From Begonia masoniana (lineage: Eukaryota; Streptophyta; Magnoliopsida; Cucurbitales; Begoniaceae), in the NCBI GenBank assembly GCA_022432975.1, contig CM039505.1, forward strand, positions 49,063,897 through 49,127,896: a stretch of DNA of 64,000 nt, read 5' to 3'. Numbering within the stretch: position 1 is the stretch's first letter; every line of letters starts with the position of its first letter. The translations under genes were made by a program, and so were the position numbers. Shown piece by piece: positions 11,597-23,485 of the stretch. The notes under the pieces are model-generated. The model ran no database searches, had not been told where the DNA came from, and saw nothing but the letters and a program-made list of their open reading frames with translations.

Positions 11597-13948
11597 TGTA
11601 ATGACCCTTACCCGTATCCTAATTTTACCGTATTATATTTTTTTTTAATACTTAAAATCTTTAGACATGACGTTCGAGCGGAATTAAAATTTTAAAAACC
11701 GGAATTGAAATCGACGTTTGAAAACTATTTGAAATAAACTTGAAACCATTAATTAAAATAATTAAAAACTAAAAGAAAACAATTAAAAACTTATTATCTA
11801 CGTTCGGCCAGCGAAACAGACAGAACAGAGGGCGATCGATCGCCCCAAACGGGCGATCGATCGCCCTTCGGCGATCACAAACAATTCCTAGCGATCGCCT
11901 CAACAGCGATCGCTAGTACATGAGGGGCAATCGATCGCCTCCCCTAGGCGATCGATCGCCAAGCTCTCTGGATTTTCCAGAGAGCTCAGCCATCAATTTG
12001 GCGATCGATCTCCCCCCTTAAGCGATCGATCGCCAAGCCCTCTGGAATCCGAATTCCAGAGGGTTGGCCACCCTTCCCTTCTTTTCCTTATTTCCTCCTT
12101 TCCTTTCACGCCCTGCATAAAACTTAACACTTAACCTGTTTGTCTACCTTCATCCTACATACATTTCATAATAAAAACTTCTACACGATAACACTACCAC
12201 CCACATACATTTGACTTGCCACCTATCACCCGTTCACCGACTCAAATCCCATTTACAATATAACCAAAATTTCATAAAAACGAACCGCGTGGTTCCGTTT
12301 AAAAGTTCAATATTTTCTCCTGTTTGAAAATATTAATACATTACAAAATACTTTCAATTTCCCAAAAACACTTTCTATTAACTATCCAGATTTTCCAAAC
12401 ATTCTAAAATGTTTAACTATACAAATTTCCTATATTTTATCTATCAATTCTCAAAACGTTTACCTATGTCCCCACGGGTCAAAATCATGCTCTGACTGCC
12501 GGCGCACTCCCATGGGCCATCCTCCTTCAACGTGCTCATACTTTAGGCGGAGGGACGTCGTCCTCACCTGTCTCAATATCACCTACACCATAGAATTAAA
12601 CACGTGAGCTAGAGGCTCAGTAAGTCTAAGTGAATGCACATGAATGCTATGCGTATGCTGTTTTTAAATCATGCGTCATTTTCATTTCGTTCTTTACATT
12701 ACATATGTCACCGGGGCTTCTCTCTCACTAGATAGGAGCGGCACATTCGGCGATTGGATAGCCCCTCGTATCTAGCCGGGGGGAAGACATGCTTCATCCG
12801 ACAACCATGTCTGAATCACCGTCACCGACGTGACCATCATTCCATTCATTTACCTTTTCATTTTATAAAAACATGCATAGAAATTATTTTTCGTGTTCGT
12901 TTCGAAAACAATGATGCGTGAACAATTATCATGCCATGAGCGAAATAGAAACGAACAGAGACACACAAACAACAAACTTAACAATCAACAACCTAATCAA
13001 ATCTAAAACTAACTACCCGTTCCAATTACCCAAAGCACACAAGTATCTCAAATTTCCTCGATCGACACAATTCTCATGGTGTAGGCCAAGACGGCCAAAC
13101 AAGTCACAGAGACTTATCTCGCGTCCGTAGAAATTTACGCTCCGTCCACGAGCGTTATTCACCTAGAGCAAAACACAACATTCGTCATTTAAACCAATTC
13201 TAAACTATCGAGTTTAGAAAATCACAAACTCCTAGCTAAAGAAAATCTCTTAAACTCTATTTTAGTTCGTTGAGGCATTTCGTCGAGCAATCCACGCTCA
13301 ACATTTCCAAACCTCCATTAATGGAGATTTCTAGCTCTAACCAACCAAAACTCCAATATTAGCCAATAATTCGATTAAATACGTCCAATAAACTCAAATA
13401 CATCGATTATAGGCATAATTACGCTAAACCTATAAATTTCAAACTCTATTTCACGTTTTCAACGAAAACTCTAACGAACCCTAATCGTTTTAAACCCTAG
13501 AAATCAAAATCTATCGTTTCAAAAGCTTAGAGCCTTACCTAGGGAGCGAAGACGAAGAAGAAACGTGAAGAGTCGATCGCCAGAGAACAAGTCTTCGACG
13601 CCGGAGAGGAGAATCGCCGCAGAAAGGGGAAAACGTTGTATGAAGAGAGGAAGAGAAGGTTTTTCGTTGAAGTGTTGAAGAAGAAGGAGATTTGTGATAT
13701 TTAATAAAAATTGGTTGGGCAAATTACTTAATTGCCCTTCCTTATGATTTTCTATTTATTTCTCCAATTATCTCGTTATTTAACTAACGATTCGTTTTTT
13801 CCAATTTTTCATGTTTCACCATAAATTCCAATTTATTATTACGGCTTCGTTAAAACTTTCCGTTCAAAAAACGGACTTAATCTGACGTATTTACAAAAAT
13901 ACCGTTTATATTGGAATAAAATTAAATCTCGTAAAGCCGGGTGTTACA
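11597..13948 (-). mobile_element. Gypsy solo LTR (palindrome-rich family) in Copia A
   Basis: 2352 bases. Minus strand starts TGTAACACCCGG and ends GGTCATTACA. Flanked by AGCCT on both sides (11592-11596, 13949-13953). It belongs to the same family as the LTRs at 37158, 40924 and 51462: shared palindromes GCGATCGATCGC, the hairpin CTCTCTGGA...TCCAGAGAG, the phrase GGTGTAGGCC, and the block 'cccacgggtc' followed by a paired cysteine-like phrase. No coding region remains. Confidence 0.92.
11828..12070 (-). repeat. Palindrome cluster in the solo LTR
   Basis: Several copies or near copies of the perfect palindrome GCGATCGATCGC (for example near 11833, 11855, 11948, 12022). Alternating with them are inverted repeats CTCTCTGGA-ttt-TCCAGAGAG (about 11968-11988) and CCTCTGGAAT...ATTCCAGAGG (about 12040-12062). 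Confidence 0.88.
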
Positions 13949-14011
13949 AGCCTAAAGCACGTGGCGATTTTTGTTTTTTTTTTTTTTAACTACATAAAAG
14001 TATTAAACAAC

Positions 14012-16907
14012 TTACATAACACAGAGGTCTAGGGCAGACCTCAACTCTTCAAATCTTGCACCACCCAATGCCTTGGTGAAAATATCGGTAATCTGTTTTT
14101 CGGTCACCATATGCTCCAAATTAATAATTTTTTCCTCCACTAGAGATCGAATAAAATGATGTCGTATATCAATATGTTTGGTCCGAGAATGCTGAACAGG
14201 ATTTTTAGAAATATTGATAGCACTCAAATTATCGTAGTAGAGGGTCATGACACCCTGTGTGACACCATAGTCTTTCATCATTTGTTTCATCCAAAGAAGT
14301 TGCGTACAGCTGCTATCTGCTACAATATATTCGGCCTCGGCCGTAGACAGAGAAATAGAATTTTGTTCTTACTAAACCATGACACCAAGTTGTGTCCAAC
14401 ATAAAAACATCCACCCAAAGTACTTTTTCGATCATCGGAACTGCCTGCCCAGTCAGCATCACAATAACCCACTAGATTTTCATTAGAGTCGAATGAATAC
14501 CATATGCCATAATCAATTGTTCCGCTCACATATTTGAGAATCCGCTTGACTGAAACGAGGTGTGACTCCCTCGGATTTGCTTGAAATCGAGCGCATAAAC
14601 CAACGCTATAACAAATATCTGGTCGGCTGGCAGTAAGATATAAAAGACTTCCAATCATGCTTCTGTATAAACGCGGATCAACAGCAATACCCTTCTCGTC
14701 TTTGAAAATTTTCTCATGTGTCCCAAGGGGTGTTCTACTCAGGCGTGCAGTCTCGAGCTTAAATTTTTTTAATAAATTCTTGGCATATTTGGCTTGAGAG
14801 ATAAAAATACCATTCTTTTCTTGCTAAATTTGAAGGCCAAGGAAGTAATTGAGTTCTCTAATCATACTCATCTCAAATGCGCCAGTCATTTGAGCAACGA
14901 ATTCATCTACCATCTCCTGTGACACCAAGCCAAACACTATTTCATCAACATAAATTTGAGCAAGTAAGAAATGACCTTTGGCACGGCGGATGAAAAGGGT
15001 TTTATCTACTCCCCCTCGCTCATATCCCTTGGATAGTAAATATTACGTGAGTCGTTCATACCACGCACAAGGAGCTTGTTTAAGCCAATATAACGCCTTC
15101 TTCAATTTATAGACATACTCGGGATTATGAGGGTCTTCAAAACCCTTTGGTTGAGCAACATAAACTGCTTCATTAAGAAAACCATTAAGAAAGGCACTCT
15201 TCACATCCATTTGATATAACTTGAACCACTTGACACACGCAATAGCCAATAAAAACCGAATAGATTCAAGATGAGCAACCGGAGTGAATGTTTCATCAAA
15301 ATCAATTGCTTCAATTTGTGAATTCCCTTGAGCAACTAGCCGAGCTTTATTGCGAGTGATGTTACCATGCTCTTCGCTCTTGTTCTTGTAGATCCACTTA
15401 GTACCAATAACATTTATATCGGGGGGACATGGTACTAAGTCTCAAACTTAATTTCGGGATTGACTAAGTTCTTCTTGCATGGCTCCTATCCAGTATTCAT
15501 CTAGTAATGCTTCTTTCACATTCTTGGGCTTGATAGTTGATGTAAAGCGTGCCATTTGAATCATTTCACGATAATTCACCCTCGGCTTATCTCTTATGCG
15601 TATACCATCATCTAGACCACCAATAACCTCATATGTAGGATGATTCTTCTGAACACATGTAGATGGTTGTCTGGTGTGTGAAGTAGTCACTTCAACGTCA
15701 TCAACTATCTCTGTTTGATCAATGAGACCGCCTGAGACACCCTATGTGACACCGGTTGGAACACTAGTGCCTTCATTATTTGAAATCTGATTTGCATCTT
15801 CTTTTGGATTATATACTATATCCAGAGAGTTGTCTACTTGAACGTTTGCAGATTCGATGACAGTTCGAGTTCTTTTGTTGTAAACTCGATAAGCACGGCT
15901 ATTAGTAGCATAACCGAGAAAAATAGCCTCATCACTTTTGGGATCAAGTTTTCCCCTGTGTTTCCTATCATTCAACATAAAACAAATGCTGCCAAACGGA
16001 TAAAAATAATTAAGATTCGGAGTTTTACCTTTCCATATCTCATAGGGTGTCATAGAAGTGTTTCCACAAAGATACACACGATTTATGGCATAACAGGCAG
16101 TGCTCATAGCTTCAGCCCAGAACTTTTGAGGAACATCCCTTTCATGTAGCATTACTTGGTCCACATAATTTTTCTTCATCAAACTTTAATACAGGTATTC
16201 CCCTGACAGCACTTTTCGAAATAATCTTATTAAGTTCTGAAATGAACATGTCCCAACTTTCTATGTCATAGAATAGTGTCTTCAATACTCGATCGAAGGC
16301 AGGTAGACGAGGAAAAAATAAGATAACAATTGTCGAATGATCTAACTCCTTCAATAACACACTTGTTGTTTTGATCGGACACCACACATTTTTCTCTTGT
16401 GAATTGCACATTCAATTCTTGAACACAAAGCTGGCTAATACTAATTAGATTAGATTTCAGACCATTTACCAATAAAACATTACTCAACTTTGGTAAACTA
16501 GGAACATTCAATGTTCCCCTTCCAATGACATCCGTTGAGACACCGTTGCTGAATGTTACTTTTCCCACGGATTTGGGTATAATATCCTTCAAATATCTCT
16601 CTTCACCTGTCATATGTCTAGAACATCCGCTGTCAAAGTACCATGCATTGGTTTCGATTGCCTTTAGTGAAAGATGTGTAACATTACACTTCAAACTTGA
16701 TTTCATCACCCATTTCTGATAAGGAAATCTGTAAGAAGAAACATTTCTAACAGTACCTAGTCTTAGGTCCGCAAGATAAGTGAAGCATTTAGGGCGAATA
16801 TGACCACGGCGTTGGCAATAATGACATACAGAAACATGTTTGTTACCTGTACTGCTTGAGGCATGATAGAAGTTATAGGAATTTGATTTTCTGTTAGATC
16901 TTGGCAT
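14012..16907 (-). pseudogene. Copia A pol: zinc knuckle, protease, partial integrase, RT, RNase H
   Basis: Reading right to left: zinc knuckle C-H-Y-C-x4-H-x4-C (near 16820), protease with D-S-G (near 16625), pre-integrase region ending in K-L-C-G-P (near 16165), then only the C-terminal part of integrase (16160-15742). The D-D-E catalytic core is missing: about 600-700 bases expected between K-L-C-G-P and the 'F-W-A-E-A' block are gone. RT follows (15690-14660); its active site reads Y-V-D-E (14941-14952) where Y-V-D-D is required, so the second catalytic aspartate is lost. RNase H ends with the D-I-F-T-K block near 14070 and a stop at 14012. Frames change several times. Copies of the GGTGTCA heptamer lie in the coding strand. 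Confidence 0.92.
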
Positions 16908-16925
16908 TCTATTTGCAACTTGCTT

Positions 16926-18475
16926 TCATTTGTCATCAAATCCCTTGTCTGACACTGGCTGTGACACCGAGCTTGCCCTTACAAATTTCATCACCGAGTG
17001 ATTTTCCTTTACAGCTATCGTCTGTGAAACAGAACTTTCACCTTTGAACCCCAATCCAGATCGATTTACACTTGATTTGCTGATGTTTAAAATATCATCC
17101 AGTTTAGACGAACCCGAATTCAGCATTTTGACATTCTTTTTCATGAAATTTATCTCATTAGTTAGATCATTAACTTCATCCTGACTCGTGTTCAGCTTGG
17201 TCTCCAAATCATCAATAGCATTTTGAAGATCATTCTTCTCATCTTTCAAATTTCTAATCTGAATGTGTAGAAGCTGATTTACTTTAACAAGCTCGGTCCA
17301 TTTCTCATGCAAGAACTTGTACTCTCCAATAAGATCTTCTTCTGTAACTGGTTCTTCGTCTTCATCGCTACTATTGGAAAAACTGTCTGTGACACCATGT
17401 ATAACACCACCGTTTTCTTCATGTTCTGTTTTTCCAACAAGAGCCACATGGTTGCTCTAAAATTCGTCTTCCTTCTCTGACTCATCCTCACTCCAGGTTG
17501 CATTCAGAGAATTCTTCTTTTTCTTTAAGGTATTAGCACATTCTGCTTGTATATGCCTGAAACCTTCACACTCTCTGCACCGAATGCCTTTGTTCTTGAA
17601 TGGTTGATCAGATACAAAAGTTTCTTATTTGTGCTTCTTGTTGCTTGAAGAACCATTTTTGAAGTTTGTGACACCCTGCTTGACACCGTGAGTATTTCTT
17701 CCAAATCTCTTCATAACTCTGCTGAAATTCTTTGATAGGAGGGTTAGAGATTCCTCCAAGTCATCTTCATCATGCTCGTTGTAATTCTGTACCTCTGTTT
17801 TTAAAGCAACTCCCTTTGCCTTCTTTATTTCGGTGTCTCCTCCAAGATTCATCTCGAAAGTTCTAAGAGATCCCATCAACTCTTCTAACTTCATTTTAAA
17901 GACATATTTGGCTTCTTCTATGGTAGTGATTTTATAGGCAAATCGTTGTGGCAAAGACCTTAAAGTTTTTCTTACAAGTTTTTCTTCGAAAAACATCTTA
18001 TCGAGAGCAAACGCTCCATTTGCTATGCCACACAATTTGGCGCTGAACTCGCCAATAATCTCATCTTCCTGCATCTTTAGATTCTCAAATCGAGTGGTTA
18101 ACATTTGCATTTTTGACAACTTTACCGTAGATGTTCCTTCATAGGTGGTTTGAAGAATTTATCATGCCCTTTTTGCCGATTCGCATGTGGAGATAAGTCT
18201 AAACTGAATTGGATCCACGCCATTAAAAATAGCATGTAGAGCCTTTGAATTGCTGTGTGTCAAAGCATCTTCGTTTTCGGTCTAATTTTCTTCGGGTTTT
18301 GGAGATATAATACCTTGTGCATCGGTGTTCATAGGGTGAGTCCAACGTGTAAAAACAAATCTTCAAACCTTCTCGTCAATAGCTTTAATGAATGTCCTCA
18401 TCCTTGCTTTCCAATAAGCATAATTACTTCCATCCAACAATGGCGGACGCATTGTAGAACCTCCTTCTTTCATAG
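16926..18475 (-). pseudogene. Copia A gag
   Basis: Capsid-like protein of a Copia element. A start at 18473-18475 opens a frame with the usual gag beginning (P-P-L-L-D-G-S-N-Y-x-Y-W), stopped after about 35 codons where a tryptophan is expected. The best-kept part (18119-17625) is the UBN2-type gag region with K-M-K-L-E-E-L-(M/I)-G-S-L. The segment 17447-16926 is acidic and then coiled coil (leucine- and asparagine-rich heptads), as in SIRE-type gag. Frame changes near 17500 and stops before 18120 inactivate it. Confidence 0.85.
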
Positions 18476-18538
18476 AGTCCATCGCACACGAACTATAATC
18501 TTGTCCCCCTGATCTCGCTTAAGAAACAAAAGCGACTA

Positions 18539-18550
18539 GCTCTGATACCA
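18539..18550 (-). other. Copia A primer-binding site
   Basis: Minus strand TGGTATCAGAGC, the usual site for the 3' end of initiator tRNA-Met, two bases inside the 5' LTR. Confidence 0.92.
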
Positions 18551-18552
18551 AT

Positions 18553-19769
18553 TGAAAGATTAAGATCAGTTTATGCGATGTCACACAAGGTGCTTTGTGT
18601 GACACCGATAATTAATGCAATGATGAACAATATAAATATGCAGAAATAAATGACACAGGAGGTTGGTAACACAATTCGGCAACTAGCCTACGTCTGCAGG
18701 GCCACGCTCAGATATAAAAACATTTCTTTGAGTTCACAAAGTTACAAGACAATCGGTTTTATACAAATAAAGACTCATTCTTATCTTTGTCGCCGTCTCT
18801 AGCTAACTTCCCCAATGAAACTGTTTTTGCTAGCTCCCCTCGACTTAAGATCAACCTCTCCCAAGATTTAGAAAACAACAAGATCCCCTTGTTGTTGGCG
18901 ACTCCTCCCGGAATCCGTGTTATGGCAAGATCCCCTTGCCCACGATCAAGAACGACAAGCTCACCTTGTCTAAAAACAGAACTCCTCCTGAGTTCGAATG
19001 CAGCCTCCTCCCGAGACTAAGATTTAATGAAAAATCAAAAAATTGCCTCCTATGACACCGTCTGGAACACCAGTGCATTGCCTTCAGACGCAATAACTCA
19101 ACACACTCAATAAATCAATGAAATCCACAGCATAAGAAGAGTGTGTAAAACAATCACAGATCCATACGCAGAAACGTAGGGAGTGAAAGAAAAGCGATGG
19201 CCCGCAAAGTGAAGAAAACTTCTCTCGTGAAAAATCAAAAATCCGTCGTAAGCTTTTACAAAAACGAAAGCTTTAAATATCATTGGTAGCATCCATATCT
19301 TCGATTCTGTTCAATTACCAAATTAGATATAACGCCGCATGGAATAAGGAAACAAAATATCTCAAAAGCGGTTGAGTGACACCTCGCGTGACACTTTAGG
19401 AAAGTTCCTCCAACAACTTGGATAAAGATCCAAAAACTTAGGAAAGCATCCCATTATTCATGTGATTTCGAAGCCTAACAGATTTCAACAAATCTCTATC
19501 AAATCGGCTTACCAAAACAAAGTTTTCCAAAAAACAAGTGCCTTTAGCTTTTTCAATAATTTTCCTAATAACTTGTTTCCTTATTTTTCTCTTTCACAAT
19601 ATCTTCATGATCTTCAATATGCATCCATCTATAAGCTAAATATGATATTTCTTGATTACCAAAAAATAAAATATCACTTTGGAAAATATTGAAATGAAAT
19701 ATTATTTTCATAAATATAATATGCCAAAAAAATCAATATCAACATATTTGCAATATCTTTACATTTACA
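18553..19769 (-). repeat. Copia A 5' LTR
   Basis: 1217 bases, matches 5627-6841 throughout. It is followed by the TSD copy TGTTC at 19770-19774. The motif TGACACC occurs at 18600, 19053 and 19377 (plus-strand coordinates). Confidence 0.93.
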
Positions 19770-19774
19770 TGTTC

Positions 19775-21120
19775 TATGTGTACCCTTCCCGTGCCTTAAC
19801 AACTGAGTGATTATTAAAACTAATTTCTAAGGAAAAATGACCACTTTGCCATATTTCTATGTGAAATGGCATTTATGCCTGTGCACCTCCACTTTATCAC
19901 TAATTTACCAACTTAATTATATCTTAATTATTATTAGCTTAAATTAATAAATTTTAATTAATTTTATTTAATTACTAAGATAACTTAATTAATCTTAACT
20001 ATCTTTTAATTATACTTTAATCGCATCATTTGTCACTAAATCTTAAGTGACAAGTGCGCGCTTCATTTTATTACAAGGCCACGTTCTTCAAGATGTTATG
20101 AACATTTTTTCTTAGATAACTTCCTTTAAATTATTACCCTAAAATATAGTTTAGAGTTATTTTTCAAAACAATACAATTCTATCTAGTTGAAACTTTATT
20201 ACGTACATCCAAATCTTTTCAATTTACAGTCATTTTCCTTTTTTATGTCTATTTTAACACCAAAATTTTATAATAATTTTCAAAGTTTACACTCTCACGT
20301 ATTCCAACGAAATGATTTTAATTCAACTTCTAAAAACTTCATATAAAATTTTAAAGTCTGAGCTTATGATTCGATCTTATTATTCATCAGAGTTAAGACT
20401 AGTAAACATTTCTCCACTTTGGGTCATTTCAAAATTCTACTATTTCTAAGAGGAACAACCTTAATCTAGTCGAATAAGGTTGGTTCGTATTAAATACGCA
20501 AAACAACCCATTAGTTTGTAAGAAGTCAAATCACAGACCAGCTTAGTACAAGTTAAACTCAACTTTCGATCTATCTCTAATTGTGGAGCCATCAAAAGTA
20601 TAATAAAAAAACAAACATTTTGAACAAGAATGAAAGAATAATCATAGATCAAACAATTTCTAGGCAAACTTTTAACTTCTAATTCTTCAATCTAGGCAAC
20701 CGATGTACTTTTAACTTCTAATTCGTCAATCTAGGCAACTGAATTTAAAGTTAGTTCATACAATGATTTAGCCTGCAGAGGTCATGAAAGCATGTTCATG
20801 AATCTGCCAGAAGACTGTCAAATAAACAAAACTAATTGTTGGTAGAAAATAGAGTGTAGTAATGGCATGAATGATCCAATGACATTGAACCATTTCATTC
20901 CTCTAGTCCACTACAACCACAAATCAAAAGAAAAACAGATTGAAAACAGCACAAACCCTTTTCTCGCAGATTAAACCTGAGTTCTCGGATGGGCAGTCAA
21001 TTGGAGTTGAGGCTTGTGACGCACACTCGTTATGAAGTTCAAAATCAAAATGAAGATAGGGATACAATCATCAATCAACCCTTTTTTTTGTTTTTGAATT
21101 GTTCTTTTTAATGTTATCCA
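19775..21120. other. Intergenic, no gene seen
   Basis: AT-rich sequence. The first 300-400 bases look like the other half of the old LTR remnant interrupted by Copia A. The part next to 21121 should be the calmodulin 3' UTR. I see no open reading frame with recognisable content. Confidence 0.5.
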
Positions 21121-22503
21121 TCACTTAGCCATCATCACCTTGACGAATTCATCGTAATTGATCTGGCCATCGCCATCAACATCAGCCTCACGGATCATCT
21201 CATCAACTTCTTCATCGGTGAGTTTCTCCCCAAGGTTTGTCATTACATGGCGCAGCTCAGCAGCAGAGATGAATCCATTTTGATCCTTGTCAAACACACG
21301 GAATGCCTCTTTCAATTCTTCCTCTGAATCAGTATCTTTCATCTTCCTTGCCATGAGATTTAGAAACTCAGGGAAGTCGATTGTTCCATTACCATCAGCA
21401 TCGACTTCATTAATCATATCCTGGAGCTCAGCTTCAGTGGGGTTCTGCCCAAGTGACCTCATAACAGTCCCAAGCTCTTTAGTCGTGATGCAACCTATAA
21501 GCGCAAATACTTTCAAGTCAAGTGATTGCATCTATTTCTTTGTCCAGGAACTTTTCTATGAATCAATTATTGATGAAGTATTATAAATAAACTACAGCAC
21601 ACAAGAAATACATATAAAAATCCATTGTTTAGGATCACTTCTAACACCTAAAGTAGTTGCATGAAATGGTAAAAGCCTAATTACTATTCGAACAAGTACC
21701 ACCAACTATTACAACAAAGAAAAAAAAAATCCTATTTTTATAGATATGTCTCTGTGGATCGAGAAGAAAGGGGGCTCGGCGGGAAGAGGATTGTAACATG
21801 AGAGAAGCAAGGAGGTCAACCTCTTTCAAATATACAACACAGATTTTGGCAATGCAATGCAGTTGGACTCTCATGTCGATCCGAATGAATCATCCTTTCC
21901 ACGGAAGTCAAACAAACTAATTTTAGCCCATCAAAGAAACTTTGCCATGCGATTCTACTGGGTAACTTACCTTCTCAAGATTCAATTTAAATCTAACGCC
22001 ATGGGGAAGGAGCCTCATCTAAACATCGCACTTCTTAAATCCAATTTAAGAAAGAAGTGCAACAGATAGATTATTTAAGTTGATGCCAGAAGAATATAGT
22101 TCCATTCCATTTCAATTATCCGCATAGCAACAGAAGCGGATAATTACACGGAGCGGTAAATTAAATCGAACCGTTCGGAAAAATCTCAGAGGAGATAACA
22201 TTTACTATAAGTTCAATGCCGTTACAGGAGATCTATATTAAAACCAAAATGGAGATATGTGGTCTTTAAAGAGCTTCCGTGACTCAGATCTATCATTATC
22301 ATGTCGAACACGACGGATCTATCAAATCATTGTCAACAAAAATTCGAAACTAGACTGGAAAGAAGAAAACAACAATTTAAAAAAGGTAATCAAAATAAAT
22401 CCAGGCAGAGAGAGAAAGGTAACAGACCATCTCCATCCTTGTCGAACAAGCTGAAGGCTTCCTTAAACTCAGAGATCTGATCGTCAGTGAGTTGATCCGC
22501 CAT
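21121..22503 (-). CDS. CAM: Calmodulin gene 1 (two exons)
   Basis: Encodes calmodulin, the cytosolic and nuclear calcium sensor that binds and regulates target enzymes when its EF-hands load with calcium. Exon 1 is 22428-22503, exon 2 is 21121-21494; the 933-base intron splits the Gly26 codon (donor GT at 22427-22426, acceptor AG at 21496-21495), the classical plant position. Joined length is 450 bases, giving 149 residues plus TGA, the normal size. Four EF-hand loops start at residues 21 (DKDGDG), 57 (DADGNG), 94 (DKDQNG) and 130 (DVDGDG), each with glutamate at loop position 12. The C-terminus is V-M-M-A-K. The start is fixed by M-A-D-Q-L. The protein is identical to that of the gene at 26033-27398 although silent sites differ, so both are under strong selection. 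A hAT element sits 330 bases upstream. Confidence 0.97.
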
Positions 22504-22660
22504 TGTTTGTCTGCTTCACGACGAATGCTAATTACAGCTCTTCCTCGACCTTTCTCTTCGCTACGAACGAAACGGAAAAGATGAGCGATTCAAGAGAAGA
22601 CGACTTCAAAGCCAACCAAACAGAGAGGAGTCCGGAGTCTTTCTCTGAATATTTGTGGGC

Positions 22661-22668
22661 TTTTATTG
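22661..22668 (-). promoter_or_regulatory. Possible TATA-like box of calmodulin gene 1
   Basis: Minus strand CAATAAAA about 160 bases before the ATG. It is weaker than the TATAAAATA of the paralogue but at a similar distance. Confidence 0.4.
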
Positions 22669-22756
22669 GGACGTCGGCATCAAACAAGTTCTTCTTCGGT
22701 GTACCAAATCTCTGTCCTACAATCCTCCATCCGTCTCACCTTCCATTAATATTATG

Positions 22757-22764
22757 CCACGTGG
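22757..22764 (-). promoter_or_regulatory. G-box upstream of calmodulin gene 1
   Basis: CCACGTGG, a bZIP/bHLH site, about 255 bases before the ATG. The surrounding sequence (CCACGTGGC, then an AT-rich AATAT block, then GGAAG) is shared with the paralogue at 27622, so it was kept after the duplication. Regulatory use is inferred. Confidence 0.65.
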
Positions 22765-23047
22765 TAAGCATAACCTTAAAATATTAACCTAATATGTTTT
22801 TGGGAAAAAATAAAAATAAAAAACTTTAAACTAGGGGTGAGCAAAAACCGGATTGGACCGAAGAACCGGATTGAAACCGAAAATTTGGTCCAGTTCTGGT
22901 CGGTTTTGCAATTTAAAAAATCAAAATTCGGTTTGTTTTAAGTTGAACCGAAAAATACGGTTCGGTTTTCGGGTTTGATGATAAAAAACCGAATTATGCC
23001 AGAACCGGATTTAACCACTGCCCAGTGCCCTAAGCCCTCTCAATCAG

Positions 23048-23206
23048 TCAATCTCACTTCGCTTGAAGCTCGCTCAGACCTCAGTCCTCTCCTTGGCTGC
23101 TCCTGCCTCTCAATCTCACTTCGCTTGAAGCTCGCTCAGACCTCAGTCCTCTCCTCGGCTGCTCCTGCCTGTCAATCTCACTTCGATTGAACTTTGAAGC
23201 TCGCTC
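23048..23206 (+). repeat. 62-base tandem repeat within the hAT element
   Basis: Units start at 23048, 23110 and 23172 with the phrase TCAATCTCACTTCGCTTGAA; the third copy is partial and diverged. Only one or two differences separate the first two copies. Confidence 0.9.
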
Positions 23207-23382
23207 AGAAGTCAGACCTCAGTTCGACTTCGCACTCGCAGTCGCCCGACGCCAAAGTAAGTCCTGAGGTTGTATTAGATTATTGTCATCTTCGATTTTT
23301 ATCCGATTAGCCAGAAAAGAAAACCCAGTAACGATTATCGCTCTCTCTATCTCTCACGACTATTTTCGTTTTAATTTTTCAG

Positions 23383-23485
23383 CTTCCTGATTTTGGCCTC
23401 GCTGTAACCGATGGTTCTCAAAACAAAAATACAATCAAGCTCTCCGGGACCTTAGGATATGTTGCTCCAGAGTATCTATTAGATG
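23383..23485 (+). pseudogene. Captured receptor-like kinase exon (activation segment)
   Basis: A 103-base stretch preceded by a pyrimidine-rich tract and AG, and followed by GTATG. It translates without a stop into the kinase activation segment: D-F-G at the start (magnesium-binding), then the activation loop, then [10 protein letters not shown], ending in L-L-D-G. This fits an internal exon of a plant receptor-like serine/threonine kinase. The residues before D-F-G are L-P where kinases usually have (I/L)-S or (I/L)-A. No other kinase exon is seen nearby, so it is a fragment copied into the transposon, probably with flanking introns. It cannot make an active kinase. Confidence 0.85.

Larger units (their letters stand above)
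5627..19769 (-). mobile_element. Copia A: complete SIRE/Maximus-like Ty1/Copia element with nested solo LTRs
   Basis: Two LTRs of about 1.2 kb in direct orientation bound the unit. The five bases TGTTC lie on both outer sides (5622-5626 and 19770-19774). On the minus strand the order is LTR, tRNA-Met-type primer site, gag, pol, an extra open reading frame, polypurine tract, LTR, as in SIRE-type elements. Two Gypsy solo LTRs (8182-10300 and 11597-13948) inserted later; without them the element is about 9.7 kb. In the first 230 LTR bases I see roughly 20 differences, mostly transitions, so it is not very recent. It is dead: gag has stops, integrase lacks its catalytic core, and reverse transcriptase has a changed active site. 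Confidence 0.93.

Noticed and set aside
23383..23485. Functional receptor kinase gene
   Set aside because: Only one exon is present, inside a hAT element, with no N-lobe, catalytic loop or C-lobe exons nearby.
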